A DNA stretch of 64,000 nucleotides from Terribacillus sp. FSL K6-0262 (GTDB lineage: Bacteria; Bacillota; Bacilli; Bacillales; Amphibacillaceae). Positions 55,026-62,299 of the stretch are shown piece by piece. Numbering within the stretch: position 1 is the stretch's first letter; every line of letters starts with the position of its first letter. Location: the NCBI RefSeq assembly GCF_037977385.1, contig NZ_CP150277.1, positions 2,333,001 through 2,397,000 of the forward strand. Direction: 5' to 3'. Both the position numbers and the translations under genes were made by a program. The notes beneath the pieces are model-generated. The model searched no databases. It had not been told where the DNA came from and saw only the letters and a program-made list of their open reading frames with translations.

Positions 55026-55856
55026 TTAGAGAAAGTCGATAAAGTGTCTTCTGAAACGGACGTGCAAGGCAGCACCGATCATGAAGATGATTGCAGTGAC
55101 TACCCAGAAATAGATGGTGTATTCCCATGAATTAATGAAATACCAGCCATTCTGCCCCATCAATGACGCACGGTAGCCCTCGACGAGATAATAAAGCGGA
55201 TTAAGCTTCATCACTATAACCAAGGGATCAGGAAGCTTGTGGGAGACCCAAAGGATAGGCGTCAGATATAACACCATTCTCAGAGTAGCTTGCAGAAGCA
55301 GCTGGATATCCCGGATAAGGGTTGTAAGAGTCGTCATAAGCAGCACGAATGCATAAGTGAATGCAAAGGTCGCAATCATGAAATATGGTAACTGCAGCAT
55401 ATAAATGCTGATTGGATAACCAGTGATTTGCATCAGGATTATTGTCAAAACTACGAGTATCAGATGTGGATAGAACTTAGAGAAAATCGTGATATTTGGA
55501 ATCACGCTCATCGGAAAATTCATTTTTGATAACAATCGCAGTCTGCTATAGATTGATTTAGCACCCTGGGTTGCTGCCGGCTGGAAAAACATCCAGATGA
55601 TCAGACCAGAAACGAGCCAAGGGAAGAAGTCGAAATAGCCGCCTGAAGGATTAGGGATCTTACGTCCTTCACCACCGCTGATCAAATAACCGAAAACAAG
55701 CCAGTAGATGGCGATTTGAATAACAGGGCTGATTATTTCCCAAGCCAATCCGAGATAGTTGGCATTATTGTTATTCCTAAGTTCATAAAGCGAAATACGT
55801 CGAATGAGATGAAAATGCTTGAATTGTTCTTTTAGAACAGTGATTGCTGATTTCAT
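55026..55856 (-). CDS. tagG: Teichoic acid ABC exporter permease TagG
   Basis: A 276-residue ABC-2 type permease with six helices; RRISLYELRNNNNANYLGLAWEIISPVIQIAIYWLVFG and the ending RFRRHFIDFL are typical of TagG/Wzm. With TagH it exports undecaprenyl-linked WTA (and is the target of targocil-type inhibitors in S. aureus). It has its own promoter downstream of the LCP gene. Confidence 0.94.
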   Translation of the reverse strand: MKSAITVLKEQFKHFHLIRRISLYELRNNNNANYLGLAWEIISPVIQIAIYWLVFGYLISGGEGRKIPNPSGGYFDFFPWLVSGLIIWMFFQPAATQGAKSIYSRLRLLSKMNFPMSVIPNITIFSKFYPHLILVVLTIILMQITGYPISIYMLQLPYFMIATFAFTYAFVLLMTTLTTLIRDIQLLLQATLRMVLYLTPILWVSHKLPDPLVIVMKLNPLYYLVEGYRASLMGQNGWYFINSWEYTIYFWVVTAIIFMIGAALHVRFRRHFIDFL

Positions 55857-55902
55857 GAGAAAGTCCTTCCTGCTAGGATGTTCTTTTGTTCAGACCTCTT
55901 AA

Positions 55903-55954
55903 ATTATACTAGCAACAACCTTAGAAAACAATTTTAATTTACATTGGCTTTACA
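55903..55954 (-). promoter_or_regulatory. tagGH promoter with a perfect WalR-type box
   Basis: On the minus strand TGTAAA-N5-TGTAAA (plus-strand 55938-55954), then 6 nt, TTGTTT (55926-55931), N17 and TATAAT (55903-55908). The repeat abuts the -35 as in the murJ promoter. Confidence 0.68.
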
Positions 55955-55978
55955 ATGGAGCGTAAGGCATCAAAAGGA

Positions 55979-56006
55979 ACTGCCACCCGGTAAGAAGGGT
56001 GGCAGT
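55979..56006 (-). terminator. Terminator of the LCP gene
   Basis: A perfect 10-bp stem (ACTGCCACCC with GGGTGGCAGT), 8-nt loop; on the minus strand it is followed by TCCTTTTG, a weak T tract. Confidence 0.75.
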
Positions 56007-56016
56007 CTTGTTTTGG

Positions 56017-57423
56017 TTATGGCGTTGTCGCAGTTCCTGTCGAACCGACTGAGGTACTGTCATTTGTGCCGGTACCTGTCGAATCATCGTAGGTCGAACC
56101 GCTGGAACCGCTGGTTGTACTGTCGGAGGCACCTGTATCATAGCTCGAAGTGCCGCTTGATTCTGTGCTGCCATCTGTAGCAGAACCAGTGCCGGTCGTT
56201 CCGGCAGATCCAGTGTTTCCAGTCGTTCCAGTGGTGCTGTCAGTCGTCCCGGCATCAGAACTGCTGCCGGTCGTGCCAGTGCTGTAGTCGGTTGATCCGG
56301 TGCTTCCGGTAGTACCGTCGCTTGTCGTCCCGGTACTGTCAGTGGAAGGATCTGTTGTACCATCCGTTGTTCCGGTACTATCATAAACCCCGCTGCCATC
56401 TTCCGTTTCCACGCTATCGGTGTCCACTTCCTCGGGCAATCCGAGATGTTCCCGAAGCTGCTTCTGGACATCTGCGAGGGAAGTTGGGTCGACCTGGTAG
56501 TACCAGATGCCATCGGATAGTTTTCCGCCGGTGCCGTCCAGATTCAAGGTGTTGATCGTCAGGTCATTGCTTGTGCCGTAAGAGATGAAGCTCTTGATCT
56601 GGTCGAATGTCAGGCTTGTGCTCAGGTTGTCCCCTACATCCTGAATCAAATCGTCATATTTGAATACCGAGCCGGCAGATGATGCTTTCGTTATCATGGC
56701 CTTGATGATCTCCTGCTGGCGCTTTCCGCGTTCGATATCATTATCATAATGGCGGGTGCGCGCAAGGGCCAATGCTTCTTCGCCATTGAGTTCCTGCAGA
56801 CCAGCCTCCAGGTGGATGGCATCTTTCTGGTCCTTCGAGTTCTGCTCATACAGCTCGTATGGAACATCCACTTCTATACCGCCTAGTGTATCGATGATAT
56901 CCATGAAGGCGTTGAAGTTGATTTCAGCATAATAATCCACTGGGACGTTAAGGAAATTCTCGACGGTTTCCACACTGGCCTGGGCGCCGCCATATGCATG
57001 CGCATGGGTGATTTTCGTCTTGCGGTTCACTTCAGGTACATAAACGTATGAGTCGCGCGGGATGCTCAGGAGATCGACGCTGTGCTCTTCCTTATTGAAA
57101 GTGGCAAGGATCATCGCATCGGAGCGGGAATTCGACTCATCACGTGTATCGCTGTCATCCACCCCCATGAATAGAATCGATACATTATCCTCGACGGGAT
57201 CGACTGCTGCATCGCGCAATGCCGATTTATCCCGCGCATCGTCGACATGGGCATTCTGGATCGCATTGGCTGCAGAGGTCCATAGATGTGCAGCATATGC
57301 AGCGCCTCCGGCTCCAAGGATCAGGATCGGGATGAGCAGAAGCATCAAAACTCGTTTTTTATTTACTTTTTTCTTCACTATTCGCCTGGGAGGCTGCGGT
57401 TGGTAAGGTGACCTTCTCGACAT
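56017..57423 (-). CDS. LytR-CpsA-Psr (LCP) family cell wall polymer ligase
   Basis: A 468-residue protein: a basic cytoplasmic N-terminus, one helix (about 28-48), then the LCP domain (about 90-330). DESNSRSDAMILATFNKEE, SIPRDSYVYVP and LARTRHYDNDIERGKRQQEII hold the conserved Arg and Asp residues that bind polyprenyl pyrophosphate and magnesium. It moves WTA from its lipid carrier onto peptidoglycan. The last 130 residues are almost only Thr, Ser, Gly and Asp, an unusual wall-spanning tail. Adjacent to tagGH. Confidence 0.93.
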   Translation of the reverse strand: MSRRSPYQPQPPRRIVKKKVNKKRVLMLLLIPILILGAGGAAYAAHLWTSAANAIQNAHVDDARDKSALRDAAVDPVEDNVSILFMGVDDSDTRDESNSRSDAMILATFNKEEHSVDLLSIPRDSYVYVPEVNRKTKITHAHAYGGAQASVETVENFLNVPVDYYAEINFNAFMDIIDTLGGIEVDVPYELYEQNSKDQKDAIHLEAGLQELNGEEALALARTRHYDNDIERGKRQQEIIKAMITKASSAGSVFKYDDLIQDVGDNLSTSLTFDQIKSFISYGTSNDLTINTLNLDGTGGKLSDGIWYYQVDPTSLADVQKQLREHLGLPEEVDTDSVETEDGSGVYDSTGTTDGTTDPSTDSTGTTSDGTTGSTGSTDYSTGTTGSSSDAGTTDSTTGTTGNTGSAGTTGTGSATDGSTESSGTSSYDTGASDSTTSGSSGSTYDDSTGTGTNDSTSVGSTGTATTP

Positions 57424-57563
57424 GATTAAACTCCTTTTTTTACTGATATATCTGAATGTTTATTCATTGAATTGCTGGTGAAGTCTACCTATAATCAGAA
57501 CATGCTAACCTTAATTGTACTATGAAACAGTTACAACGTAAAATTACTATTATATTACAAGGA

Positions 57564-57660
57564 CATCCCGCTTGCAGCTGGGAAAGTGCGGGGCTGATGA
57601 CCTTTTTTCTAAACTTTTTCCACACTTTTTTGGGGCGCATCCCGATTATAGCTGTGAAAG
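57564..57660. repeat. Pair of 23-nt direct repeats upstream of the DUF1659 gene
   Basis: 57564-57586 and 57638-57660 share 19 of 23 bases (CATCCCG, then TT, AGCTG and GAAAG in the same spacing), 74 nt apart. The second copy ends at the ribosome site of the DUF1659 gene. Between them is a T-rich stretch. Role unknown; perhaps a regulator or leader element. Confidence 0.45.
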
Positions 57661-57671
57661 GAGGGAGGAAT

Positions 57672-57899
57672 ATGGCAGTCATCGCAACACATGATAATAC
57701 ACGCCTCAGCATTGTTTTTTTCGATGGCACCGATCCGGAGACAGGCAAGGACAAATACAAAACAAAATCTTTTAACAACATCAGGCTTGATGCGACACCG
57801 GATGAACTGCATGCATTCGCGGATGCATTAGTACCGCTGCAGCAGCGGGAATTTTACGCAGTGGAAAAGAACGACCACTCCATTCTGCGTCAAGAGTGA
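57672..57899 (+). CDS. DUF1659-family small protein
   Basis: A 75-residue soluble protein (MAVIATHDNTRLSIVFFDGTD...YKTKSFNNIRLDATPDELHAFADALVPLQ). This fits DUF1659, usually found beside DUF2922 and YvrJ genes in Bacillaceae, as here. ATG 57672 follows GGAGGGAGG. Function unknown. Confidence 0.8.
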   Translation: MAVIATHDNTRLSIVFFDGTDPETGKDKYKTKSFNNIRLDATPDELHAFADALVPLQQREFYAVEKNDHSILRQE

Positions 57900-57925
57900 T
57901 TCGACAAAAAAAGGAGGAATGATGC

Positions 57926-58135
57926 ATGAAGAAACTGGATCTGCAGTTTTTGAATGAAGAGGGCAAGACAGTGACCATCAGCCTGGAGCAGCCAGTCGAG
58001 CCATTCGACGAGGCGGCGATCAATCAGGCAATGGACACTGTCATCGCACAGAATGTCATCTCATCGAGCGGCGGAGCGCTTGTCTCAAAAAAAGCAGCCC
58101 GCATCGTCGATCGGACCGTACAGGAAATATTCTGA
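57926..58135 (+). CDS. DUF2922-family small protein
   Basis: A 69-residue protein, KLDLQFLNEEGKTVTISLEQPVEPFDEAAINQAMDTVIAQNV, in the pattern of DUF2922. It lies 26 nt behind the DUF1659 gene with AAAGGAGG and is followed by yvrJ. The two small soluble proteins resemble each other in size and may share a fold. Function unknown. Confidence 0.8.
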   Translation: MKKLDLQFLNEEGKTVTISLEQPVEPFDEAAINQAMDTVIAQNVISSSGGALVSKKAARIVDRTVQEIF

Positions 58136-58140
58136 TCCAT

Positions 58141-58176
58141 AAGGAGTGCGTGCTCAGGGAGCTGCACTCCTTTTTT
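58141..58176 (+). terminator. Hairpin between the DUF2922 gene and yvrJ
   Basis: A 9-bp stem (AAGGAGTGC with GCACTCCTT) with a 14-nt loop and six T residues. As it precedes yvrJ it may be a partial terminator that lowers yvrJ expression. Confidence 0.8.
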
Positions 58177-58196
58177 ATGAGAAAGGAGGCGTTCCG

Positions 58197-58331
58197 ATGG
58201 AACCATGGCTTGCAATCATAAAGGAATTCGGATTCCCGGCCGCTGTGACCTTCTATTTGATGCACCGGATCGAAACCAAACTGAATACGCTGATTGCTTC
58301 CATCCATAGTCTGCCGGAGAAGCTGAAGTGA
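58197..58331 (+). CDS. yvrJ: YvrJ-family small membrane protein
   Basis: A 44-residue protein, MEPWLAIIKEFGFPAAVTFYLMHRIETKLNTLIASIHSLP. One hydrophobic helix and an amphipathic helix match the YvrJ family. ATG 58197 has AAAGGAGG at 8 nt. Third gene of the DUF1659-DUF2922-yvrJ cassette. Confidence 0.8.
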   Translation: MEPWLAIIKEFGFPAAVTFYLMHRIETKLNTLIASIHSLPEKLK

Positions 58332-58537
58332 ACTGTGTTTAATGATATCGGGACCGCAAATGACTTTACTGACATCCCTCTGGAAAGCAGCGAGTTGCAC
58401 TGGAAGATTGACGGATGTTGTGCAAGAAAGCAAATAGGCCCTACAATGTAAAAAATGAATATAACTAAAGAGAATCCAGATCCAAGCCTATAATTGATGT
58501 AAGAAAATCCTGCCGTTGCTGTGGAAAGGAAGGACCA

Positions 58538-58645
58538 ATGATCCTTAAGGAAAATGATTTCTTTGTTGGTTTGTGGAAGGCCATTCTGGTTTCGGGCCTG
58601 TTTTATGCAGGTCTGCTGTCCATGTATTTTCTGTTCACGAGATAA
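58538..58645 (+). CDS. Putative 35-residue membrane peptide
   Basis: A short open frame starting MILKENDFFVGLWKAILVSG and ending MYFLFTR, with one strong membrane helix. ATG 58538 is preceded by GGAAAGGAAGG at good spacing, and a terminator follows at 58715. No family is recognised. It could be a chance frame, but the ribosome site and hydrophobic composition favour a real gene. Confidence 0.5.
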   Translation: MILKENDFFVGLWKAILVSGLFYAGLLSMYFLFTR

Positions 58646-58714
58646 TCGTCTGTGCAGAGCGATCAGGTGCTGAAATGACTTATCTGCGGGCGGTACCGTA
58701 TTAAAAAATGTTCG

Positions 58715-58745
58715 AAGGATGCCATTGAATCGGCATCCTTTTTTT
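58715..58745 (+). terminator. Terminator after the small membrane peptide gene
   Basis: A perfect 9-bp stem (AAGGATGCC with GGCATCCTT), 8-nt loop and T tract. Confidence 0.9.
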
Positions 58746-58850
58746 GCCCTGCAACATTACAAAATCTTCATGTATATTTAACAGCAGCTTCACGGCTGTA
58801 AGCTATGATGACAATCATACATATTCTAATGATGGTCGAGGTGGCAGAAA

Positions 58851-60914
58851 TTGAAGCGTTGGAAGAAATGGACAGCCATGTCGCTGGCGGCGGCAAGTTT
58901 GACGATACCGGCCGTAGGGCATGCAGAAGACCTGAAAGCCTACAGCCAAGATCGAGGACAAGCACTTCAAGTAGAACAGATTGGCCGCTATGACAGCGGC
59001 AGCGGGATTGGAGAAGGCGGTACGGAGATTGTTGCATATGATAGTAAGACAAAACGCGCTTTCTCGGTGAATGGGGCAGCGAGAGCTTTGGATATTTTGG
59101 ATTTAAATGGATTGAAAGAAGGAAATGAAGAGATTCCGCTGCTTAAGCGTGTTCCGCTTGAATCATTCGGAGTGAGTGCTTCTGATGTAACGAGTGTCGC
59201 CATCCATCCGGAAGGGGAGTATATCGCAGTCGCTGTCCCAAGTGAGGCAAAGACCGATCCGGGTCATGTCGTATTGCTCGATACCGATGGGAATAGACTT
59301 GCCAGTGTCGAGGTCGGGGCTTTACCTGATATGGTGACCTTCACGCATGATGGGACGAAGGTACTCGTTGCCAATGAAGGGGAGCCTTCGGATGATTACA
59401 CTGTCAATCCGGAGGGTTCTGTGAGCATCATCGATGTTGCAGATGGATTGGACAACCTGACAGCGGAAACGGCAGAATTCACTGATGACATCGTGGATGA
59501 GGATGTACGCAAAGTAAATCCCGATCCGGAAAACTCTTCATATGCGGAAAACTTGGAGCCGGAATACATAACCGTGGATAAGGATGATCGTTTTGCGTAT
59601 GTTGCCATCCAGGAAAGCAACGCGATTGCAAAGCTGGATTTACAGTCGAATCGTTTCACGACGGTGAAGAGTCTTGTATTTAAAGATTTTTCCCAAGAAG
59701 GGATGGAGCTCGACCCATCCAATAAGGATGATGGCATTCAAATCGACAATTGGCCTGTACTCGGCATGTATATGCCGGATGGGATGACAGCCTTCGAATC
59801 AGGCGGGAAGACATATATCATCACCGCGAATGAAGGGGATGCCCAGGATTGGGAAGGCTTCTCGGAGGAAGTCCGAGCAGCTGATTTGGCGGCAGAAGAC
59901 GCGTTTGCCTTGAATGCAGATTTGTATGAAGGATATACACAGGAGCAGCTCGATCAGCTAGTGCAAAATGGATTGTTCGAGGATGAGCAGTTAGGCCGTC
60001 TGAAGACAAGCATCGCGGCACCGAAAAATGCAGATGGAAAATATGAAGCTGTATACGGCTACGGCGGAAGGAGTTTTTCCATTTGGGATGCAGACTCCTT
60101 ACAGCAGGTGTACGATAGCGGTGCTGATTTTGAAAAAATAACGGCTGAAGCGATTCCGGAGTATTTCAATACGACAAACGATGAGGACAAGCTTGATAAT
60201 CGCAGTGACGACAAAGGCCCAGAGCCGGAAACAGTCATCACCGGGGAAGTGGATGGGAAAACATATGCCTTCATCGGTCTGGAGCGGACAGGCGGTATCA
60301 TGGCTTATGATGTGACCAATCCTGCCAGTCCGGCGTTTTCAACATACTTTACGAGCCGGAATTTCCAAGGAGATGAAGCACCCGTGGATGGTGGCAGCGG
60401 GGATGTTGCGCCGGAAGGACTGACATATATCCCGGCTGCCGACAGCCCGACTGGCCAGACGCTGCTGCTGGCGGCACATGAGGTGTCCGGAACGATTGCG
60501 GCTTATGCATTGGGGGAGAAGCCGGCGGAACAGCCGGAGCCTGTGCCGGAAGAGGAAACTGCACCACCAGCAGCAGAACCGAATGAGCCGGAACCGGAAG
60601 AGCCCGCAGAAGAGGAGGATGCACCGGTAAATGAAGAAGAAATGCCGCAAGAGCAAGATGAGTCTGAGCGGGAGGCAGAGAAAGCAGAAGAACCGGCAGC
60701 TACGGGAACGGATAATACGACAACAGAGCCGGCATCCGATGAAGAGGCAAGCGCGGAGACAGCAGCTTCCGCGAAATCAGATACGGATGATGAAAAAGGT
60801 CAGCCATTACCGAATACCAGCACCAATGCATTCAATTGGATGCTGGGCGGGGCAGCGCTCGCTGCTGCTGGTGTCATATTCTTTGGAATCAATAAGATGC
60901 GCAAGCGCACATGA
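58851..60914 (+). CDS. Choice-of-anchor I family protein with LPXTG-like sorting signal
   Basis: A 687-residue exported protein starting at TTG 58851 behind GAGGTGG. A signal peptide (about 1-25, ending GHA) precedes a beta-propeller-like choice-of-anchor I domain (about 35-565; VSGTIAAYALGE marks its end). A long Glu/Pro/Ala-rich spacer follows (about 566-645). The C-terminus has LPNTS, a hydrophobic helix and KMRKRT, a sortase signal with Ser where Gly is usual. Function unknown; related proteins are sometimes linked to alkaline phosphatase-type domains. Confidence 0.85.
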   Translation: MKRWKKWTAMSLAAASLTIPAVGHAEDLKAYSQDRGQALQVEQIGRYDSGSGIGEGGTEIVAYDSKTKRAFSVNGAARALDILDLNGLKEGNEEIPLLKRVPLESFGVSASDVTSVAIHPEGEYIAVAVPSEAKTDPGHVVLLDTDGNRLASVEVGALPDMVTFTHDGTKVLVANEGEPSDDYTVNPEGSVSIIDVADGLDNLTAETAEFTDDIVDEDVRKVNPDPENSSYAENLEPEYITVDKDDRFAYVAIQESNAIAKLDLQSNRFTTVKSLVFKDFSQEGMELDPSNKDDGIQIDNWPVLGMYMPDGMTAFESGGKTYIITANEGDAQDWEGFSEEVRAADLAAEDAFALNADLYEGYTQEQLDQLVQNGLFEDEQLGRLKTSIAAPKNADGKYEAVYGYGGRSFSIWDADSLQQVYDSGADFEKITAEAIPEYFNTTNDEDKLDNRSDDKGPEPETVITGEVDGKTYAFIGLERTGGIMAYDVTNPASPAFSTYFTSRNFQGDEAPVDGGSGDVAPEGLTYIPAADSPTGQTLLLAAHEVSGTIAAYALGEKPAEQPEPVPEEETAPPAAEPNEPEPEEPAEEEDAPVNEEEMPQEQDESEREAEKAEEPAATGTDNTTTEPASDEEASAETAASAKSDTDDEKGQPLPNTSTNAFNWMLGGAALAAAGVIFFGINKMRKRT

Positions 60915-60916
60915 GG

Positions 60917-60949
60917 AAAAGCAGTCACCGAATGGTGGCTGCTTTTTCG
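60917..60949 (+). terminator. Terminator of the choice-of-anchor I gene
   Basis: A 13-bp stem (AAAAGCAGTCACC with GGTGGCTGCTTTT, one G-T pair), 4-nt loop and T tract. Confidence 0.9.
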
Positions 60950-61021
60950 TTTCTTAGCTATAGTGTTTTGAAAATGTTAGCAGTATAATGGCTATGTATT
61001 CGCTTACAAAGGAGGGAGCAC

Positions 61022-61948
61022 ATGGCTGTATTATCATTGATTTTCTTGGAAGTAATTGCGCCTTTATTGATTCTCCTTGCAGTCGGCATCATCCTGCAGC
61101 GAAAATTTTCATTACAGCTGGGGACCTTGTCCAAGCTGCTGACGTATTGCTTCCTGCCTGTGAACGGTTTTATCAATATGTATCAAAGCAGTATGCCGCT
61201 TGCTGTGTTCGGACAAATCATTCTCTTTTTGCTGTTGTTCACGACGTTTTCCATTGGTTTCACGGAGATCACAAGCCGGCTGTTCAAGCTTGAACGCGGG
61301 GTTGCAGCCACCTATAAGAATAGTGTGGTGCTGATGAACTCCGGAAATTACGGAATCCCTGTCAGTCAGCTCGTTTTCCAGAACAATCCGCTCGGGGTCT
61401 CGATCCAGCTGATCGTCATGGTATATCAAAACCTGCTCACCTTTACATACGGTCTTTACAATATGGTGAGTGTAAAAGCACAGGGAAATGCCATTTTGAA
61501 GGAACTCATCCGACTGCCGATGATTTATGCCATCATCCTCGGGGTCTTATGTGCGTCATTCCATATAGACATTCCAATCGTGCTTTGGAACCCGATTCAG
61601 TCGATCGCGGACGCCTTCCTTGCTGTCGCCTTGATCACACTCGGAGCACAAGTGGCACAAATCAAACTGCAGCGCCCGCATATTGTACTTTATTTGAGTA
61701 CGGCAGCCCGGCTTCTGATCGGACCTGCCGCAGCCCTGGGCATCATTTACTTATTGGGATTGGATGGTACGGTGGCGCAGTCGCTGTTCATCGCAAGTTC
61801 GTTCCCGACTTCACGGAACAGCTCCATTTTTGCCTTGGAGTATAACAATAATCCGGATTTGGCTGCCCAGACAGTATTGATGACGACCATCCTGAGCAGC
61901 ATAACCGTCACCATTGTTGTATATCTGGCAGGAATCTTGTTCGGATAA
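61022..61948 (+). CDS. AEC-family (auxin efflux carrier-type) transporter
   Basis: A 308-residue protein with about ten helices in two repeats. Typical AEC elements are NSVVLMNSGNYGIPVSQLVF in the first crossover and FIASSFPTSRNSSIFALEYNNNPDLAAQTVLMTTILSSITV at the end. Bacterial members move organic acids such as malate or malonate. ATG 61022 follows AAAGGAGGGAG; a TATAAT lies at 60984-60989. Monocistronic; a dicarboxylate role is an inference from the neighbouring citrate transporter. Confidence 0.87.
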   Translation: MAVLSLIFLEVIAPLLILLAVGIILQRKFSLQLGTLSKLLTYCFLPVNGFINMYQSSMPLAVFGQIILFLLLFTTFSIGFTEITSRLFKLERGVAATYKNSVVLMNSGNYGIPVSQLVFQNNPLGVSIQLIVMVYQNLLTFTYGLYNMVSVKAQGNAILKELIRLPMIYAIILGVLCASFHIDIPIVLWNPIQSIADAFLAVALITLGAQVAQIKLQRPHIVLYLSTAARLLIGPAAALGIIYLLGLDGTVAQSLFIASSFPTSRNSSIFALEYNNNPDLAAQTVLMTTILSSITVTIVVYLAGILFG

Positions 61949-62027
61949 GGATATTTTGATAGCGGAAGATAAAAGTTTTAGGAGGAAAGATACAATAGGA
62001 TTAACAGAAATGGGAATTCGGGATCGA

Positions 62028-62070
62028 TAAATAGTATAACTCAGAACGGAAATATAGGTTATACTATTTA
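62028..62070. repeat. Perfect 13-bp inverted repeat
   Basis: TAAATAGTATAAC (62028-62040) and GTTATACTATTTA (62058-62070), 17 nt apart and exact. No T tract follows, so an operator is more likely than a terminator. It lies 79 bp after the AEC gene and 230 bp before the CitMHS gene. Confidence 0.6.
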
Positions 62071-62197
62071 ATCTGTGTGAGGCGTTTATTAGGATGCAAA
62101 CACAGGGGATCTGCCTGGATCTTGGCAGCAAAAGCTGTGACAGGCTTGTTTTGTCTGCTGCCAATGTATTTTCTTACTTAAAAAAGTAACAAAACTA

Positions 62198-62226
62198 TTG
62201 AAATCATTTTTGGAAGCGCATACAAT
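62198..62226 (+). promoter_or_regulatory. Promoter and cre-like site of the citrate transporter gene
   Basis: TTGAAA (62198-62203), N17, TACAAT (62221-62226) is a good sigma-A promoter. TGGAAGCGCATACA (62211-62224) in the spacer and -10 matches the CcpA cre consensus TGWAANCGNTNNCA with two mismatches. CcpA repression of citrate uptake is known in B. subtilis (citM). Confidence 0.6.
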
Positions 62227-62299
62227 GGATGTAATATATTATGCAACGCTGCTTAGGATTTGGGGGAATTGTTTCAGGAGACGATGAGGGGGATTTAGC

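Larger units (their letters stand above)
61949..62299. other. Intergenic region between the AEC gene and the CitMHS gene
   Basis: A 351-nt gap holding a perfect 13-bp inverted repeat (62028-62070), a GC-rich imperfect hairpin near 62122-62162 and the citrate transporter promoter. Open frames inside it lack ribosome sites. No gene is supported. Confidence 0.6.

Noticed and set aside
57520..57600. GC-rich hairpin CCCGC...GCGGG as terminator or riboswitch before the DUF1659 gene
   Set aside because: The T tract is separated from the stem and no riboswitch core could be recognised; the 23-nt direct repeat explains much of the similarity.
62077..62181. GTG-started frame of 34 codons with a hydrophobic end upstream of the citrate transporter
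   Set aside because: No ribosome site, and it overlaps a hairpin-forming stretch and precedes the promoter.
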